DNA of 64,000 bases from Tumebacillus permanentifrigoris (GTDB lineage: Bacteria; Bacillota; Bacilli; Tumebacillales; Tumebacillaceae), in the NCBI RefSeq assembly GCF_003148565.1, contig NZ_QGGL01000003.1:1-64000 (forward strand). Direction: 5' to 3'. The number at the start of each line of letters is the position of its first letter. Within the stretch, counting starts at the first letter, position 1. Positions 43,947 to 52,265 of the stretch are shown here, one piece after another. The notes beneath the pieces are model-generated. The model saw nothing but the letters and a program-made list of their open reading frames with translations. It was not told the origin of the DNA and did not search any database. The translations under genes were made by a program, and so were the position numbers.

Positions 43947-45997
43947 CGATCGCTCTCTATGCGGAGGAATTGTACGAAGCGTCACAGCGCCTGAGCCGCG
44001 GGGAGTTGGATGCGGACGAGGTGCGGGTGTTGGAGTTTCTGCAAGCAGAGCATCCGGCACGGGTGGCGGAATTTCACGCTCAACTTCCAGCGGCGCGGGC
44101 CTCGATCCTGCGGCGGTTGGTGGAGTCGCTCCTGCGCGAGGATGTGTTGGGGTTGCTCTCGCGGGCGCGTGTCGTTCGGGAGGATGAAAAAACGTCGCTG
44201 CACATCTTGCTTGACAGCCTCCCCAACGAGGAGTTGGTGATCCCGGTGGGAGGGACGTTTGCGTTTCGTCGCTTCGAGGTCAGCGGTGAACTCGTACATC
44301 GCCAAGGAGCAAAGGTCAGACCTTTGACACATGCCGTCGAACTGTTGCAGCTCTTGCACCGCTTGGAACTTGCCGAGGTGGGCGACGTGCGGCACGACTG
44401 GGGGCGATTGGCGCGGGAGTTGCAAAATGGGACAGCGAACCTCGCGCTCGCGCTGGTCTATGCAGCAGACGATGCCAAGCGTTTGCAGTCGATGGCTGCC
44501 CAGCTCGGTGTGCGAACGTCCTTAGAACTGGTGGAGCATGTCCAGCGGGAGCAGGCGGACTTCGATGCGGCGCTGTTTTTTGAACAACTGTGTGTGGAGG
44601 GACACAACCTGCACCCCGGTGCCAAAACCAAAATGGGCATGTCGGCACGCGATGTGCTCGCCTACGCGCCCGAGTTTGGCGGACGACCACACATTCGCTG
44701 GGTGGCCGTGCATCGCGAGCGGGCCGGTTGGTCGTATCTCGACGACGGGGAAGCGGAGCTGAACGCGGCGCTTTTTGCCGAATTGCCCAGGGTGGCGGAG
44801 TCTGTCAGACGGGAGATGAAGCGGCTCGGGCTGGTGGAGCAGGAGTTTCTCGCGATCCCGGTCCACCCGTGGCAGTACGAACAGGTGCTACCCGATCTCT
44901 ACAGACAGGAGCTGGCGGCAGGGGTCGTAGTACCGCTTCCCTATGTGGAGACGGTGACTGCGGCGACCTCATCGTTTCGCACCGTCGTGACCGAGCAATT
45001 GCCTCGCTTGGCGATCAAAGTCGCGGTGAACAGCCAGATGACGTCCACCGTGCGATCGATCTCGCGCCACACAGCGTATAACGGTCCGCGATTCACCCGT
45101 TTGATTCGTGAGGTGATGAGTCGGGAGCCACAGGTGGCGCAGACGTTCGTCCCGCTCTGCGAGGTGGCGGGCTTGTACTTTGAACCAGATGCCGCGGAGC
45201 CGGACGCGGAGTTGCGCACGTTGAAAAGCCGCAACCTCACCGCCGTCTGGCGCGAGGATGTCGGTCGCCATGTGCGCGTCGGGGAGTTGGCGATCGTGGG
45301 AACCGCCTATTACGCGCAATCGCCGGTCAGCTGGCGCACCGTATTGGAAGAACTGGTGGAAGCGTATGCCGAGTCTTTGGGAGAGACGAACATGCAGCAA
45401 CAGGACCTTGAGCCGGGTTCGGCCCCCCGCTTGCAAGCCGCCGCACGACGATTCTTGATCGAATACGCCGAGATCGCGCTGCCGGGCTTTTTGACGCTGA
45501 TGGTCAAGTACGGGATCGGGTTAGAAGGCCACTTGCAGAACAGCGTCGGTGTGTTTCGCGCTGGACGCCCTGTGCGGCTGTTGTTCCGCGATTGGGGCGG
45601 GGTGCGGATCTGTCAAGAGCGCTTGGCGCAACAAGGGCTGGCGGTGGACTTTGCACCCGGGTCGGTCGTGCTGAACGACGATGTGCGCGAGATGCAGAAC
45701 AAGTTGTTCTACACCGTGTACCAAAACCATCTCGCGGAGATGATCCTGCTCTTGTGTAAACGCTACGAATTGCGGGAAGCGGAGTTGTGGCGCGAGATTC
45801 GGCAGATCAGCGAGGCGGTGTTCAGCGACTTGCTGGCCTGTCCTGAGACGCAGGCCAACGCGGTGCTGGATCGGGCCGCGCTGTTCCAGCCACAGGTTGA
45901 ACACAAGGCGTTGACCTCGATGCGCCTCGCGACGGAGGAGCGTGGCTACTGTTATGCGGAAGTGGCGAACCCTTTGCATGTGGAGTGTAGGGGCTGA
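43943..45997 (+). CDS. IucA/IucC family NRPS-independent siderophore synthetase, second copy
   Basis: 684 aa paralogue of the previous gene. EGHNLHPGAKTKMGM, PVHPWQYEQVLPDLY, NSQMTSTVRSISRHTAYNGPR, and EGHLQNSVGVF with RDWGGVRI. Both copies keep all motifs, so they probably perform two successive condensations, as AsbA/AsbB or IucA/IucC do. A frame overlap with the first copy implies a fixed expression ratio. Closed by a strong terminator. Confidence 0.93.
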   Translation: MTIALYAEELYEASQRLSRGELDADEVRVLEFLQAEHPARVAEFHAQLPAARASILRRLVESLLREDVLGLLSRARVVREDEKTSLHILLDSLPNEELVIPVGGTFAFRRFEVSGELVHRQGAKVRPLTHAVELLQLLHRLELAEVGDVRHDWGRLARELQNGTANLALALVYAADDAKRLQSMAAQLGVRTSLELVEHVQREQADFDAALFFEQLCVEGHNLHPGAKTKMGMSARDVLAYAPEFGGRPHIRWVAVHRERAGWSYLDDGEAELNAALFAELPRVAESVRREMKRLGLVEQEFLAIPVHPWQYEQVLPDLYRQELAAGVVVPLPYVETVTAATSSFRTVVTEQLPRLAIKVAVNSQMTSTVRSISRHTAYNGPRFTRLIREVMSREPQVAQTFVPLCEVAGLYFEPDAAEPDAELRTLKSRNLTAVWREDVGRHVRVGELAIVGTAYYAQSPVSWRTVLEELVEAYAESLGETNMQQQDLEPGSAPRLQAAARRFLIEYAEIALPGFLTLMVKYGIGLEGHLQNSVGVFRAGRPVRLLFRDWGGVRICQERLAQQGLAVDFAPGSVVLNDDVREMQNKLFYTVYQNHLAEMILLLCKRYELREAELWREIRQISEAVFSDLLACPETQANAVLDRAALFQPQVEHKALTSMRLATEERGYCYAEVANPLHVECRG

Positions 45998-46023
45998 GCA
46001 GGCTGGTGGCGTTGTTGGAGCTG

Positions 46024-46067
46024 AAAAAAAGCAGTGTCAGGGGCGGGACCTGACACTGCTTTTTTTG
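46024..46067 (+). terminator. Intrinsic terminator after the siderophore operon
   Basis: A 17-bp stem (AAAAAAAGCAGTGTCAGG with CCTGACACTGCTTTTTTT), 7-nt loop. Confidence 0.95.
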
Positions 46068-46075
46068 ACGGAATG

Positions 46076-46084
46076 TGGTAGAAT
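46076..46084 (+). promoter_or_regulatory. Extended -10 promoter of the Nudix gene
   Basis: TGG-TAGAAT ending at 46084, just after the preceding terminator. Confidence 0.5.
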
Positions 46085-46118
46085 GACAGAAATTTGCAAA
46101 CTCAGGAGTGTAGCCGAG

Positions 46119-46739
46119 ATGGAACCGAAATGGCTGGCGTGGGCGCAACAGTTGCAGGCGATTGCCCAGACGGGCCTCACCTACGTGAAGGATGTGTATG
46201 ACCGTGAACGTTACGAAGAGATCTCCCGCTTGAGCTGTGAGATCCTCGAATCCTATACGAGCGAGCCGATGGAGCGCATCGAGCAGTTGTTCACGCTTGA
46301 CAGCGGGTACGCGACACCCAAAGTCGATGTGCGAGCCGCTGTATTTCGCGAAGGCAAGATCTTGATGGCGCGGGAAAAAGCGGACGGTCTGTGGACCGTG
46401 CCGGGCGGCTGGGCGGATGTCGGCGTCTCGCCGAGCGAGTCGGTCGTGCTGGAAGTGTTGCAGGAGACGGGGTATGAAGTGAAACCGGTGCGGGTGATCT
46501 GCGTATTAGATAACAAGAAACAAAAACAACCCCCGCACCCCAACCACATCTACCGCTTGTTCTTTCTGTGCGAGCTCGTCGGAGGCGAGGGGTTGCAGGA
46601 GACGCTGGAAACGGCTGGTGTGGGCTGGTTCAACGTGGACGAGCTGCCGGAGCTGTCGACCGATCGGATTCTGGAGTCACAAGTGCGGTTGATGTTTGCT
46701 CACCACGAAGATCCCTCGCGAGCGGTTGATTTCGACTAA
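46119..46739 (+). CDS. Nudix hydrolase-like protein with degenerate Nudix box
   Basis: 206 aa. Residues 1-60 resemble the helical N-terminal extension (NUDIX_N) of ADP-sugar/ADP-ribose type enzymes in Bacilli. The Nudix domain begins near 65. The Nudix box GX5EX7REUXEEXGU reads GWADVGV...VLEVLQETGY: the first Glu is Val, Arg is Leu and one of the paired metal-binding Glu is Gln. Activity may thus be reduced or changed. ATG 46119 with AGGAG 10 nt upstream; longer open frame overlaps the terminator. Confidence 0.85.
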   Translation: MEPKWLAWAQQLQAIAQTGLTYVKDVYDRERYEEISRLSCEILESYTSEPMERIEQLFTLDSGYATPKVDVRAAVFREGKILMAREKADGLWTVPGGWADVGVSPSESVVLEVLQETGYEVKPVRVICVLDNKKQKQPPHPNHIYRLFFLCELVGGEGLQETLETAGVGWFNVDELPELSTDRILESQVRLMFAHHEDPSRAVDFD

Positions 46740-46806
46740 GTGTCGAGCCGCGTGCGTTTAGCTGTTCCTTTAATGATTCTAAAAGTAAATTCTAACTAAC
46801 GCATCC

Positions 46807-46835
46807 TTGAATCGCGTTACGGCGGGTAGTATAAT
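46807..46835 (+). promoter_or_regulatory. SigA promoter of spo0M
   Basis: TTGAAT (46807-46812), 17-bp spacer, TATAAT (46830-46835). B. subtilis spo0M is reported to use SigH; no SigH-type site is seen here. Confidence 0.7.
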
Positions 46836-46881
46836 CAAATTGATTAAATTTGATGGTGTCATATCGAAAGGGGCTTTTCTC

Positions 46882-47286
46882 ATGTCTTTGCTAGGTCGCG
46901 CACTTGCTAGTTTTGGTGTCGGTTCCGCGAAAGTAAACACCCACCTCGAATACAGCCAATACCGCGTCGGTGACGAAGTCCGTGGTGTTGTACACATCCA
47001 AGGCGGCAACCTCGAACAGGAAGTCGACGAAATCTACCTCTATCTGCTGACCACCCATACCGGTCACCAAGATGGCGAAGAAAAAGAAATCACCCGCATC
47101 CGTCTCACCGAATCGTTCACCGTCGCTCCGAACGAGACGAAGGAGATCGGCTTCGCATTCCTGCTCCCGGAAAACACCCCGGTCACCGGCGACGGTCGCA
47201 TCGTTTGGGTACATACCGGTCTGGACATCGACAACGCGCTCGACCCGAGCGATGATGATCGGATTACGATTCTGCCGGCAGTCTAA
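46882..47286 (+). CDS. Spo0M-like sporulation control protein, short form
   Basis: 134 aa. The sequence MSLLGRALASFGVGSAKVNTHLEYSQYRVGDEVRGVVHIQGG and the block EQEVDEIYLYLLT match the N-terminal arrestin-like domain of Spo0M. B. subtilis Spo0M is about 258 aa, so the C-terminal half is missing. The frame is closed cleanly by TAA followed by a terminator; no remnant of the second half was seen downstream, so this is a compact form rather than a fresh truncation. AAAGGGG 8 nt upstream. Confidence 0.88.
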   Translation: MSLLGRALASFGVGSAKVNTHLEYSQYRVGDEVRGVVHIQGGNLEQEVDEIYLYLLTTHTGHQDGEEKEITRIRLTESFTVAPNETKEIGFAFLLPENTPVTGDGRIVWVHTGLDIDNALDPSDDDRITILPAV

Positions 47287-47299
47287 TACTCATGATCCA

Positions 47300-47340
47300 G
47301 AAAAAGCCTTGGTTCGCATCTGCGACCAAGGCTTTTTTTG
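47300..47340. terminator. Bidirectional terminator between spo0M and the CobW gene
   Basis: AAAAAGCCTTGGT-CGCA pairs with TGCG-ACCAAGGCTTTTTTT with one bulged base. Confidence 0.9.
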
Positions 47341-47341
47341 T

Positions 47342-48394
47342 TTACTCCTCGCAGGCGGTAAGCTGTTGCACCAACTGCTCCTCATCCAAATTCTCACCGA
47401 TCACCACCGCAAATGCCTTCACACCCTCGACTTCCGGCCATTCCGTGACCAGCGGGGTCGGGGGAGCGTACTGAAATTCGTGGAGCTGGCCGTTCTCCGC
47501 ATCGAGGTAGAAGCCTTTGGCGCGCAGCACGCCCTCGGGGAGCGAGTACAAGAACTGGTACATCCGTTCTGCAACCACCGGGCGGGTGAATTCATAGTGG
47601 ATCGTTTGCAGACTTCCGAAACTCGTCTTGGTGCGCGTGGTCGGCACCACTTTTGCCACCTGCTCCACGGGTTCGCCTGCAGTGCGTTCGGCGACACGGC
47701 GCATGAGGCCCTTGGGCCGAGGGGGCGTTTTTTCCGCAACGTCCGTAGTGTCGGCAACGTCCGAGAGACTGCGCGGCAGATACTGGGTTCGCACGTCCAA
47801 CAACTGCTGAACATCCACCGCACCGTGGGTCACCGTCAGGAGCTGCGCCTTGGCGTTCAACTCCCGCACGACACTCTCGACGGCGAACTTGCGCCCGAAA
47901 TCGGCAACGTCTGTTTTCGAGAGCAAGATAACATCTGCATACCGCACTTGATCGAACATCGTGCGCTGCATCTGCGTCTGTGTGAACTCTGGCGGTACGG
48001 CCAGCGGGAATCTCGTCGCTCCGACCAGCGTGAAGACACCGCCAAGTTCCACCACACCTTGCAAGTCTGGCTCTAGCAAGGCATCCACGATGTCAACTGG
48101 ATTCGCAACACCTGTCGCTTCGAGGAAGATCACATCCGGTCGAGCCAATTCGATCAACTGCAACATCGTCGTCGCCAAACTGCCGCGCACGGTGCAGCAG
48201 ACACAGCCTTCGACCATGTCTACGATCGGGACTTGTGCGCCTTGCAGAGCGAGCGAATCCACGCTCTCCATGCCAAATTCATTCATCAAAACGGCCGGAC
48301 GTCGCCCGTCCTGTTTCACGTAGGTCAACAAGTTCTTCAATAATGTCGTCTTGCCCGCTCCGAGGAAGCCGGTCAATATATAGACGGGGATCAT
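47342..48394 (-). CDS. CobW/COG0523 family GTPase metallochaperone
   Basis: 350 aa. G1 P-loop GFLGAGKTTLL at residues 9-19, the family metal motif GCVCCT near 67 (CxCC), Walker B-like FLEATGVANP, and SKTDVAD (G4). The C-terminal CobW_C domain starts near 250. The central linker is long and basic (KTPPRPKGLMRRVAERTAGEP). Family members deliver zinc or cobalt to client enzymes. ATG 48394 with AAAGGAG upstream on the - strand. No Zur-type operator was recognised. Confidence 0.9.
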   Translation of the reverse strand: MIPVYILTGFLGAGKTTLLKNLLTYVKQDGRRPAVLMNEFGMESVDSLALQGAQVPIVDMVEGCVCCTVRGSLATTMLQLIELARPDVIFLEATGVANPVDIVDALLEPDLQGVVELGGVFTLVGATRFPLAVPPEFTQTQMQRTMFDQVRYADVILLSKTDVADFGRKFAVESVVRELNAKAQLLTVTHGAVDVQQLLDVRTQYLPRSLSDVADTTDVAEKTPPRPKGLMRRVAERTAGEPVEQVAKVVPTTRTKTSFGSLQTIHYEFTRPVVAERMYQFLYSLPEGVLRAKGFYLDAENGQLHEFQYAPPTPLVTEWPEVEGVKAFAVVIGENLDEEQLVQQLTACEE

Positions 48395-48778
48395 GCCACC
48401 CACTCCTTTCCGAAAAACACATCCTTCACATGATACCATACCGATCATCACCAGTACTTTCAAACCCTTCCACACCATACATATAATACTGCCTGCACGC
48501 AGGCCCTCGACCAAAATGGGCGGGCGAACATCCAGAGTGGGCGTCACGATACGAGGGCAGGCGCATAGGATATAGGGACAGATGACCCCATAACCTTTTT
48601 ACAAACAGACAGGGTCGTGCAGACGTCGGAGCCTACAAGATCATATTCGCACACAAGGCGAATGTCCCGCATAGTTATGGTACTACTTGCGGCATCGGCC
48701 CACTTTTCACGACGTCGCAACGTGACAGAATCACCCGATAGGCCTGCACGTTCTGTTAACCTAAGAGGAGGTAGCGAG
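48395..48778. other. Divergent intergenic region between the CobW gene and cotE
   Basis: 384 bases without a credible gene. It holds the CobW ribosome binding site and an extended -10 (TGG-TATCAT, - strand, 48438-48430), a TATAAT at 48482-48487 with TTCAAA 17 bp upstream (+ strand, weak), a small GC palindrome near 48491-48504, and the SigK-type promoter for cotE. Short frames here show no coding character. Confidence 0.6.
48545..48572 (+). promoter_or_regulatory. SigK-type promoter of cotE
   Basis: CAC (48545-48547), 16-bp spacer, CATAGGATA (48564-48572). This fits the SigK consensus hAC-N16-17-CATAnnnTA. It gives a leader of about 200 bases. B. subtilis cotE has a SigE and a SigK promoter; no good SigE site was found here. 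Confidence 0.55.
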
Positions 48779-49312
48779 ATGAGCACAGAGAAAGACTATC
48801 GCGCCCGGGAGATTATCACCAACGCGGTCTGTGGCAAAGGCAGCAAGTACTCCCAGACCACGTTCACGATCTTTCCGGCCAACCGTCCTACCACCATCGG
48901 TGGCTGCTGGGTGATGAACCATTCCTATGAGGCTCAGTTGGTGGGAGACGCGGTCGAAGTATCTGGTAACTTTGACATCAACGTTTGGTATTCTTACGAT
49001 GGCAACAGCGAGACGGCAATCGCCAAAGACACCGTTTCCTACAGCGAGAGCATCCCGCTGCGCGACCTCGACCCGCATTGCACCCGCGACGGGCTGCGCG
49101 TGACCGTGAAAGCGGTCCAGCAACCGAACTGCCTCGATGCGAACGTCGTCGACAACGGCAGTGAAATCTTGGTCCGCGTAGAGAAAGAACTGACCGTTGA
49201 AATCATCGGCCAAACCAAAGTTTGGGTGCTGACCGTCGAAGCCCCGAATTTCAAAGATGTAGAAGATGACGGCGAAGACGACGTCTACGAAGACGACGAG
49301 TTCGAAGACTAA
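48779..49312 (+). CDS. cotE: Outer spore coat morphogenetic protein CotE
   Basis: 177 aa, close to the 181 aa of B. subtilis CotE. Typical start (DYRAREIITNAVCGKGSKYSQTT), central SGNFDINVWYSYDGNSET, ending in an acidic tail of alternating Asp/Glu (DVEDDGEDDVYEDDEFED). Organises the outer coat in the mother cell. AGGAGG 9 nt upstream of ATG. A terminator follows, then the ATP-grasp cluster with its own promoter. Confidence 0.95.
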   Translation: MSTEKDYRAREIITNAVCGKGSKYSQTTFTIFPANRPTTIGGCWVMNHSYEAQLVGDAVEVSGNFDINVWYSYDGNSETAIAKDTVSYSESIPLRDLDPHCTRDGLRVTVKAVQQPNCLDANVVDNGSEILVRVEKELTVEIIGQTKVWVLTVEAPNFKDVEDDGEDDVYEDDEFED

Positions 49313-49315
49313 TCA

Positions 49316-49348
49316 GGCGACGCCTCGTGCGTCGTCTTATTTTTTTTG
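49316..49348 (+). terminator. Terminator after cotE
   Basis: GGCGACGC pairs with GCGTCGTC (one G-U), 5-nt loop, followed by TTATTTTTTTT. Confidence 0.82.
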
Positions 49349-49352
49349 CCCG

Positions 49353-49381
49353 AACGTGGGACAGCCCGGTCACATACAGTA
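49353..49381 (+). promoter_or_regulatory. SigK promoter of the ATP-grasp/amidoligase cluster
   Basis: AAC (49353-49355), 17-bp spacer, CATACAGTA (49373-49381), every defined base of the SigK consensus. The -10 would also suit SigE (CATACAnT), but no SigE -35 is at the right distance. The expected transcript start lies about 20 bases before the first ATG. Confidence 0.7.
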
Positions 49382-49406
49382 AAAGGGGAAAGGAGGTGCT
49401 CACCCC

Positions 49407-50825
49407 ATGGCCGACATTGCGCTCGGCACCACCCGCATCGCGTCGTGGCCGGGTACTCACGAACACATTCTCAGCCTCCCAGGGAATTGGCATGAACATC
49501 TCACCCTGCACGCACGCGACCAGATCACCGTTCGAGTTGGCAACCGACAGACGAAGGCACAGGCGGTTTTTACAGACGAGGGGGAGGTGCAGGCGACAGA
49601 TCGTCTTCGCTTGGCGTTGCATCTGCCACTCGGTGCGATCTCGGTCAAGGTCGTGGACGGTGTCCTGAACTTCGGCCCGTTTGTCGGCCTCTATTGTGCG
49701 CCAACGCAAACGCCCGGCAAACCGTATGGCGGTCTGACTTCGCTGGTTCGCGATATGTTGCTGCTCGCCCAACAGGAGGGCGTGGCGCTGTACGTGTTTA
49801 CCCCCGGTGATGCGCGATGGAAGGAAGGCTGGGTCAACGCCTCGATCTACAACCCGACCACCCAGACGTGGCAAAAAGCCAAGCGCCCGCTGCCCGACCT
49901 CGTCATCCCCAAAATCCTCGGCACCCCCGCCATCTGGCGCGAGGAAGTCCGCCACGACCAGTCGCAATTTCGCCGCTTGGTGCCCTTTGGAACCTTCAAC
50001 AACGCCACCGGCAACAAGTGGACGGTGCATCAACAATTGTACGCGGAGGCCGCGCTCCGGCGCTGGCTCCCGGAAACCCAACTGATCTCCCGCCCGCAGG
50101 ACGTCGACGGGCTGCTCGAACGCCACAACTCCGTCTACATCAAGCCAGCCCTCGGCACCCAAGGGATGTCAATCTACAAACTCGACCTCGAAAAAAAACG
50201 CGAGCCCGCGCCCGCGAAGTCCGCTCCGAAAACGTCAGCGCCACACCTGCTCGTCCAACATCGTTCCGCCTCCCAATCCCTCCACCGCCGCTTCCGGCTC
50301 GGCAGCCCAACGTTTCACAGCTTTGTTCAAAAAAAATTCCTCGCCCGCCGCAAGTTTCTCGTCCAACAGACGCTGCAGCTGCTCACGTTGCGCGGGGGTC
50401 GTCCCGTCGATTTCCGCTGGTTGGTGCAAAAGGACGGCTCCAACAGCTGGTGCATCACCGCCCGCATCGCCCGCGTCGGGGCCGCGAACGGGCTGACCAC
50501 CAACCTGCACACCGGCGGGGAGGCGGTGCTGGCCGAGACGCTTTTGCAAAAAAACGGCTGGCGCGATCCAGCATCGCGCCGCCGTCTGCTCACAGAGATC
50601 GACGATGCTGCCCTCGCGATCTGTCGCACGCTGGAAGAAAACGCCGGACGGATCGGCGAACTCGGGCTCGATTTTGGCATCACCCAACAGGGGGCGGTCT
50701 ATCTGATCGAAGTCAATCCGCGCCCTGGGCGGCAGATGCTCCTCGACACGTCACCGGAAGCCCGTCGATTGTCACTTCTGCGCAACCTTGAATATGCTAG
50801 GAGCACAACAGGGTATCAACCCTGA
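49407..50825 (+). CDS. YheC/YheD family ATP-grasp protein 1
   Basis: 472 aa endospore coat-associated ATP-grasp family. The N-terminal 85 residues form a small beta domain; GLYCAPTQTPGKPYGG opens the pre-ATP-grasp part. ATP-grasp features: SVYIKPALGTQGMSI (ATP-binding Lys and Gly loop) near 245, DFRWLVQKDG near 338, and the metal site GELGLDFGI...LIEVNPRP near 420. These enzymes ligate a carboxyl to an amino group using ATP. A basic insert (about 265-300) is special to this copy. AAAGGAGGT 10 nt upstream. First gene of the cluster. Confidence 0.9.
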   Translation: MADIALGTTRIASWPGTHEHILSLPGNWHEHLTLHARDQITVRVGNRQTKAQAVFTDEGEVQATDRLRLALHLPLGAISVKVVDGVLNFGPFVGLYCAPTQTPGKPYGGLTSLVRDMLLLAQQEGVALYVFTPGDARWKEGWVNASIYNPTTQTWQKAKRPLPDLVIPKILGTPAIWREEVRHDQSQFRRLVPFGTFNNATGNKWTVHQQLYAEAALRRWLPETQLISRPQDVDGLLERHNSVYIKPALGTQGMSIYKLDLEKKREPAPAKSAPKTSAPHLLVQHRSASQSLHRRFRLGSPTFHSFVQKKFLARRKFLVQQTLQLLTLRGGRPVDFRWLVQKDGSNSWCITARIARVGAANGLTTNLHTGGEAVLAETLLQKNGWRDPASRRRLLTEIDDAALAICRTLEENAGRIGELGLDFGITQQGAVYLIEVNPRPGRQMLLDTSPEARRLSLLRNLEYARSTTGYQP

Positions 50826-50855
50826 AAGTGACAAGCACAGGAGGAGGCACGGGAG

Positions 50856-52244
50856 ATGGCGAACCCCGCCCGCATTCGCATCGATACCGTTACCTCGCTG
50901 CCCGATGGGTTGATGTTCTTGCCGCGCAGTCTGATGAAGAGTCTACAACTCAGCATGGGGTCGTACCGGGTCGCGTATGGCGGGAGGGAGACGCAGGTGC
51001 ACGTGCGCGAACTGACGGGGAAAGTAGACCACGGTTATGCGCAGATCGCGGAAAGCGTGCGCCGTGAGCTGCTTTTGCCCGAAGGGGTCCGCGTCGAACT
51101 GCTGTCCAAAGGTACCCTCCTGCGCCTCGGCTACGTATTGGGCGTGCTCGCCAACGTGAAGGCAGAGGGCGAGACCGTGCTCGGACAGCAAGCGCTGGTG
51201 TTTAAACATCTCTTGACAGCAGCAGAGGAACAAGGAATGACCGGCTATGTATTTTCCCCGCTCGATATCGACTGGAAGGAACGCTTCGTCACCGGCTACA
51301 GCTATGACACCCGCAAACGCGTGTGGCGTCGGCGCCGCATGCCGCTGCCCGATGCGATCTATGACCAGGTCATCTCCCGAACGTACCACAACCGCGCCGA
51401 CGTCGCCGAACAGCGTGAACGGCTGTTTGCCCACGTGCGTCCCCGCGCGTTCAACCCGGACTACTTTGACAAATCCCTCGTACACAATTGGCTGGCGGGC
51501 AGTCCCCGCACGAAAAGCCTCGTGCCTGATGCGATCACGTTCAAATCGATCACGCAGGCCAGCCAATTTCTCTATCGCTACCCAGATGTGTACATGAAAC
51601 CGATTCACGGCAGCCTCGGCATCGGCATCATGCGCTTGCGACGCAAGCCAGACGGCCAAGTTTACTACCAGATGAAGAAAGCAACAGGTAGCTTGACCCA
51701 AGGCACCGCAGGCTCGATCTCGGAGTTTTTGAAAAAATTCGCCAAACGCCTGCGAACGGGACCGTACCTGATCCAAGAGACACTCCACCTGAAGACGTGG
51801 CAAGGTCGACCGTTCGACATCCGCTTGCTCTTGCAAAAAGGCAGTACGGGCAAGTGGAACCGCACCAAGACATTTTGTCGCATCGCGCAGGATGGCGATA
51901 TCACCAGCAACCTCTCCACAGGCGGAGATGCGATCGCAGTCAGGGCCTTGCTCAAAGAGATCTTGCCCAGCGTGAAAGCGGTCAATCGCGTGATGCGCGA
52001 CCTGATCCAGATCGCCGAGGACGTTCCCGCCGTGCTTGAAGCCACGGTGGAAGGCTCGATCGGGGAGCTGGGGCTTGATCTAGGGCTGGACGAAAACGGC
52101 AAGATCTGGGTCATCGAAATCAACGCCAAGCCGTGGAAGAAACCAAACATCGAAGAGGGCGAATGGCGCGAGTTGTCGTTGCTCGCGTTTCAACGCCCTG
52201 TGCAATACGCAAAATTTTTGTGCCAAACGACCCGCGATCACTAA
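50856..52244 (+). CDS. YheC/YheD family ATP-grasp protein 2
   Basis: 462 aa. N-terminal domain with LPRSLMKSLQLSMGSYRV, central MTGYVFSPLDIDW and PDAIYDQVISR. ATP-grasp core: VYMKPIHGSLGIGIMRL near 250, FDIRLLLQKG near 325, NLSTGG near 350, and GELGLDLGLDENGKIWVIEINAKP near 410, so the E-x-N metal ligands are intact. AGGAGGAGG 8 nt before ATG, 30 bases after gene 1. Cytoplasmic (mother cell). Confidence 0.92.
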   Translation: MANPARIRIDTVTSLPDGLMFLPRSLMKSLQLSMGSYRVAYGGRETQVHVRELTGKVDHGYAQIAESVRRELLLPEGVRVELLSKGTLLRLGYVLGVLANVKAEGETVLGQQALVFKHLLTAAEEQGMTGYVFSPLDIDWKERFVTGYSYDTRKRVWRRRRMPLPDAIYDQVISRTYHNRADVAEQRERLFAHVRPRAFNPDYFDKSLVHNWLAGSPRTKSLVPDAITFKSITQASQFLYRYPDVYMKPIHGSLGIGIMRLRRKPDGQVYYQMKKATGSLTQGTAGSISEFLKKFAKRLRTGPYLIQETLHLKTWQGRPFDIRLLLQKGSTGKWNRTKTFCRIAQDGDITSNLSTGGDAIAVRALLKEILPSVKAVNRVMRDLIQIAEDVPAVLEATVEGSIGELGLDLGLDENGKIWVIEINAKPWKKPNIEEGEWRELSLLAFQRPVQYAKFLCQTTRDH

Positions 52245-52265
52245 TCGCAGAAAGGAGACATGGCT

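Noticed and set aside
47072-48076. 334-codon + strand frame opposite the CobW gene
   Set aside because: Begins inside spo0M in another frame and runs through a terminator; no ribosome binding site.
48474-48488. Second SigK -10 (CATATAATA) upstream of cotE
   Set aside because: The nearest AC lies 14 or 22 bp upstream, outside the 16-17 bp spacing.
48641-48677. SigE promoter for cotE (TCATATT at 48641)
   Set aside because: The -35-like heptamer is good, but no CATACAnT-like -10 lies 13-15 bp downstream.
49817-50791. 324-codon frame inside ATP-grasp gene 1
   Set aside because: Alternative + frame, Arg/Pro/His-rich, typical of a shifted reading of a GC-rich gene.
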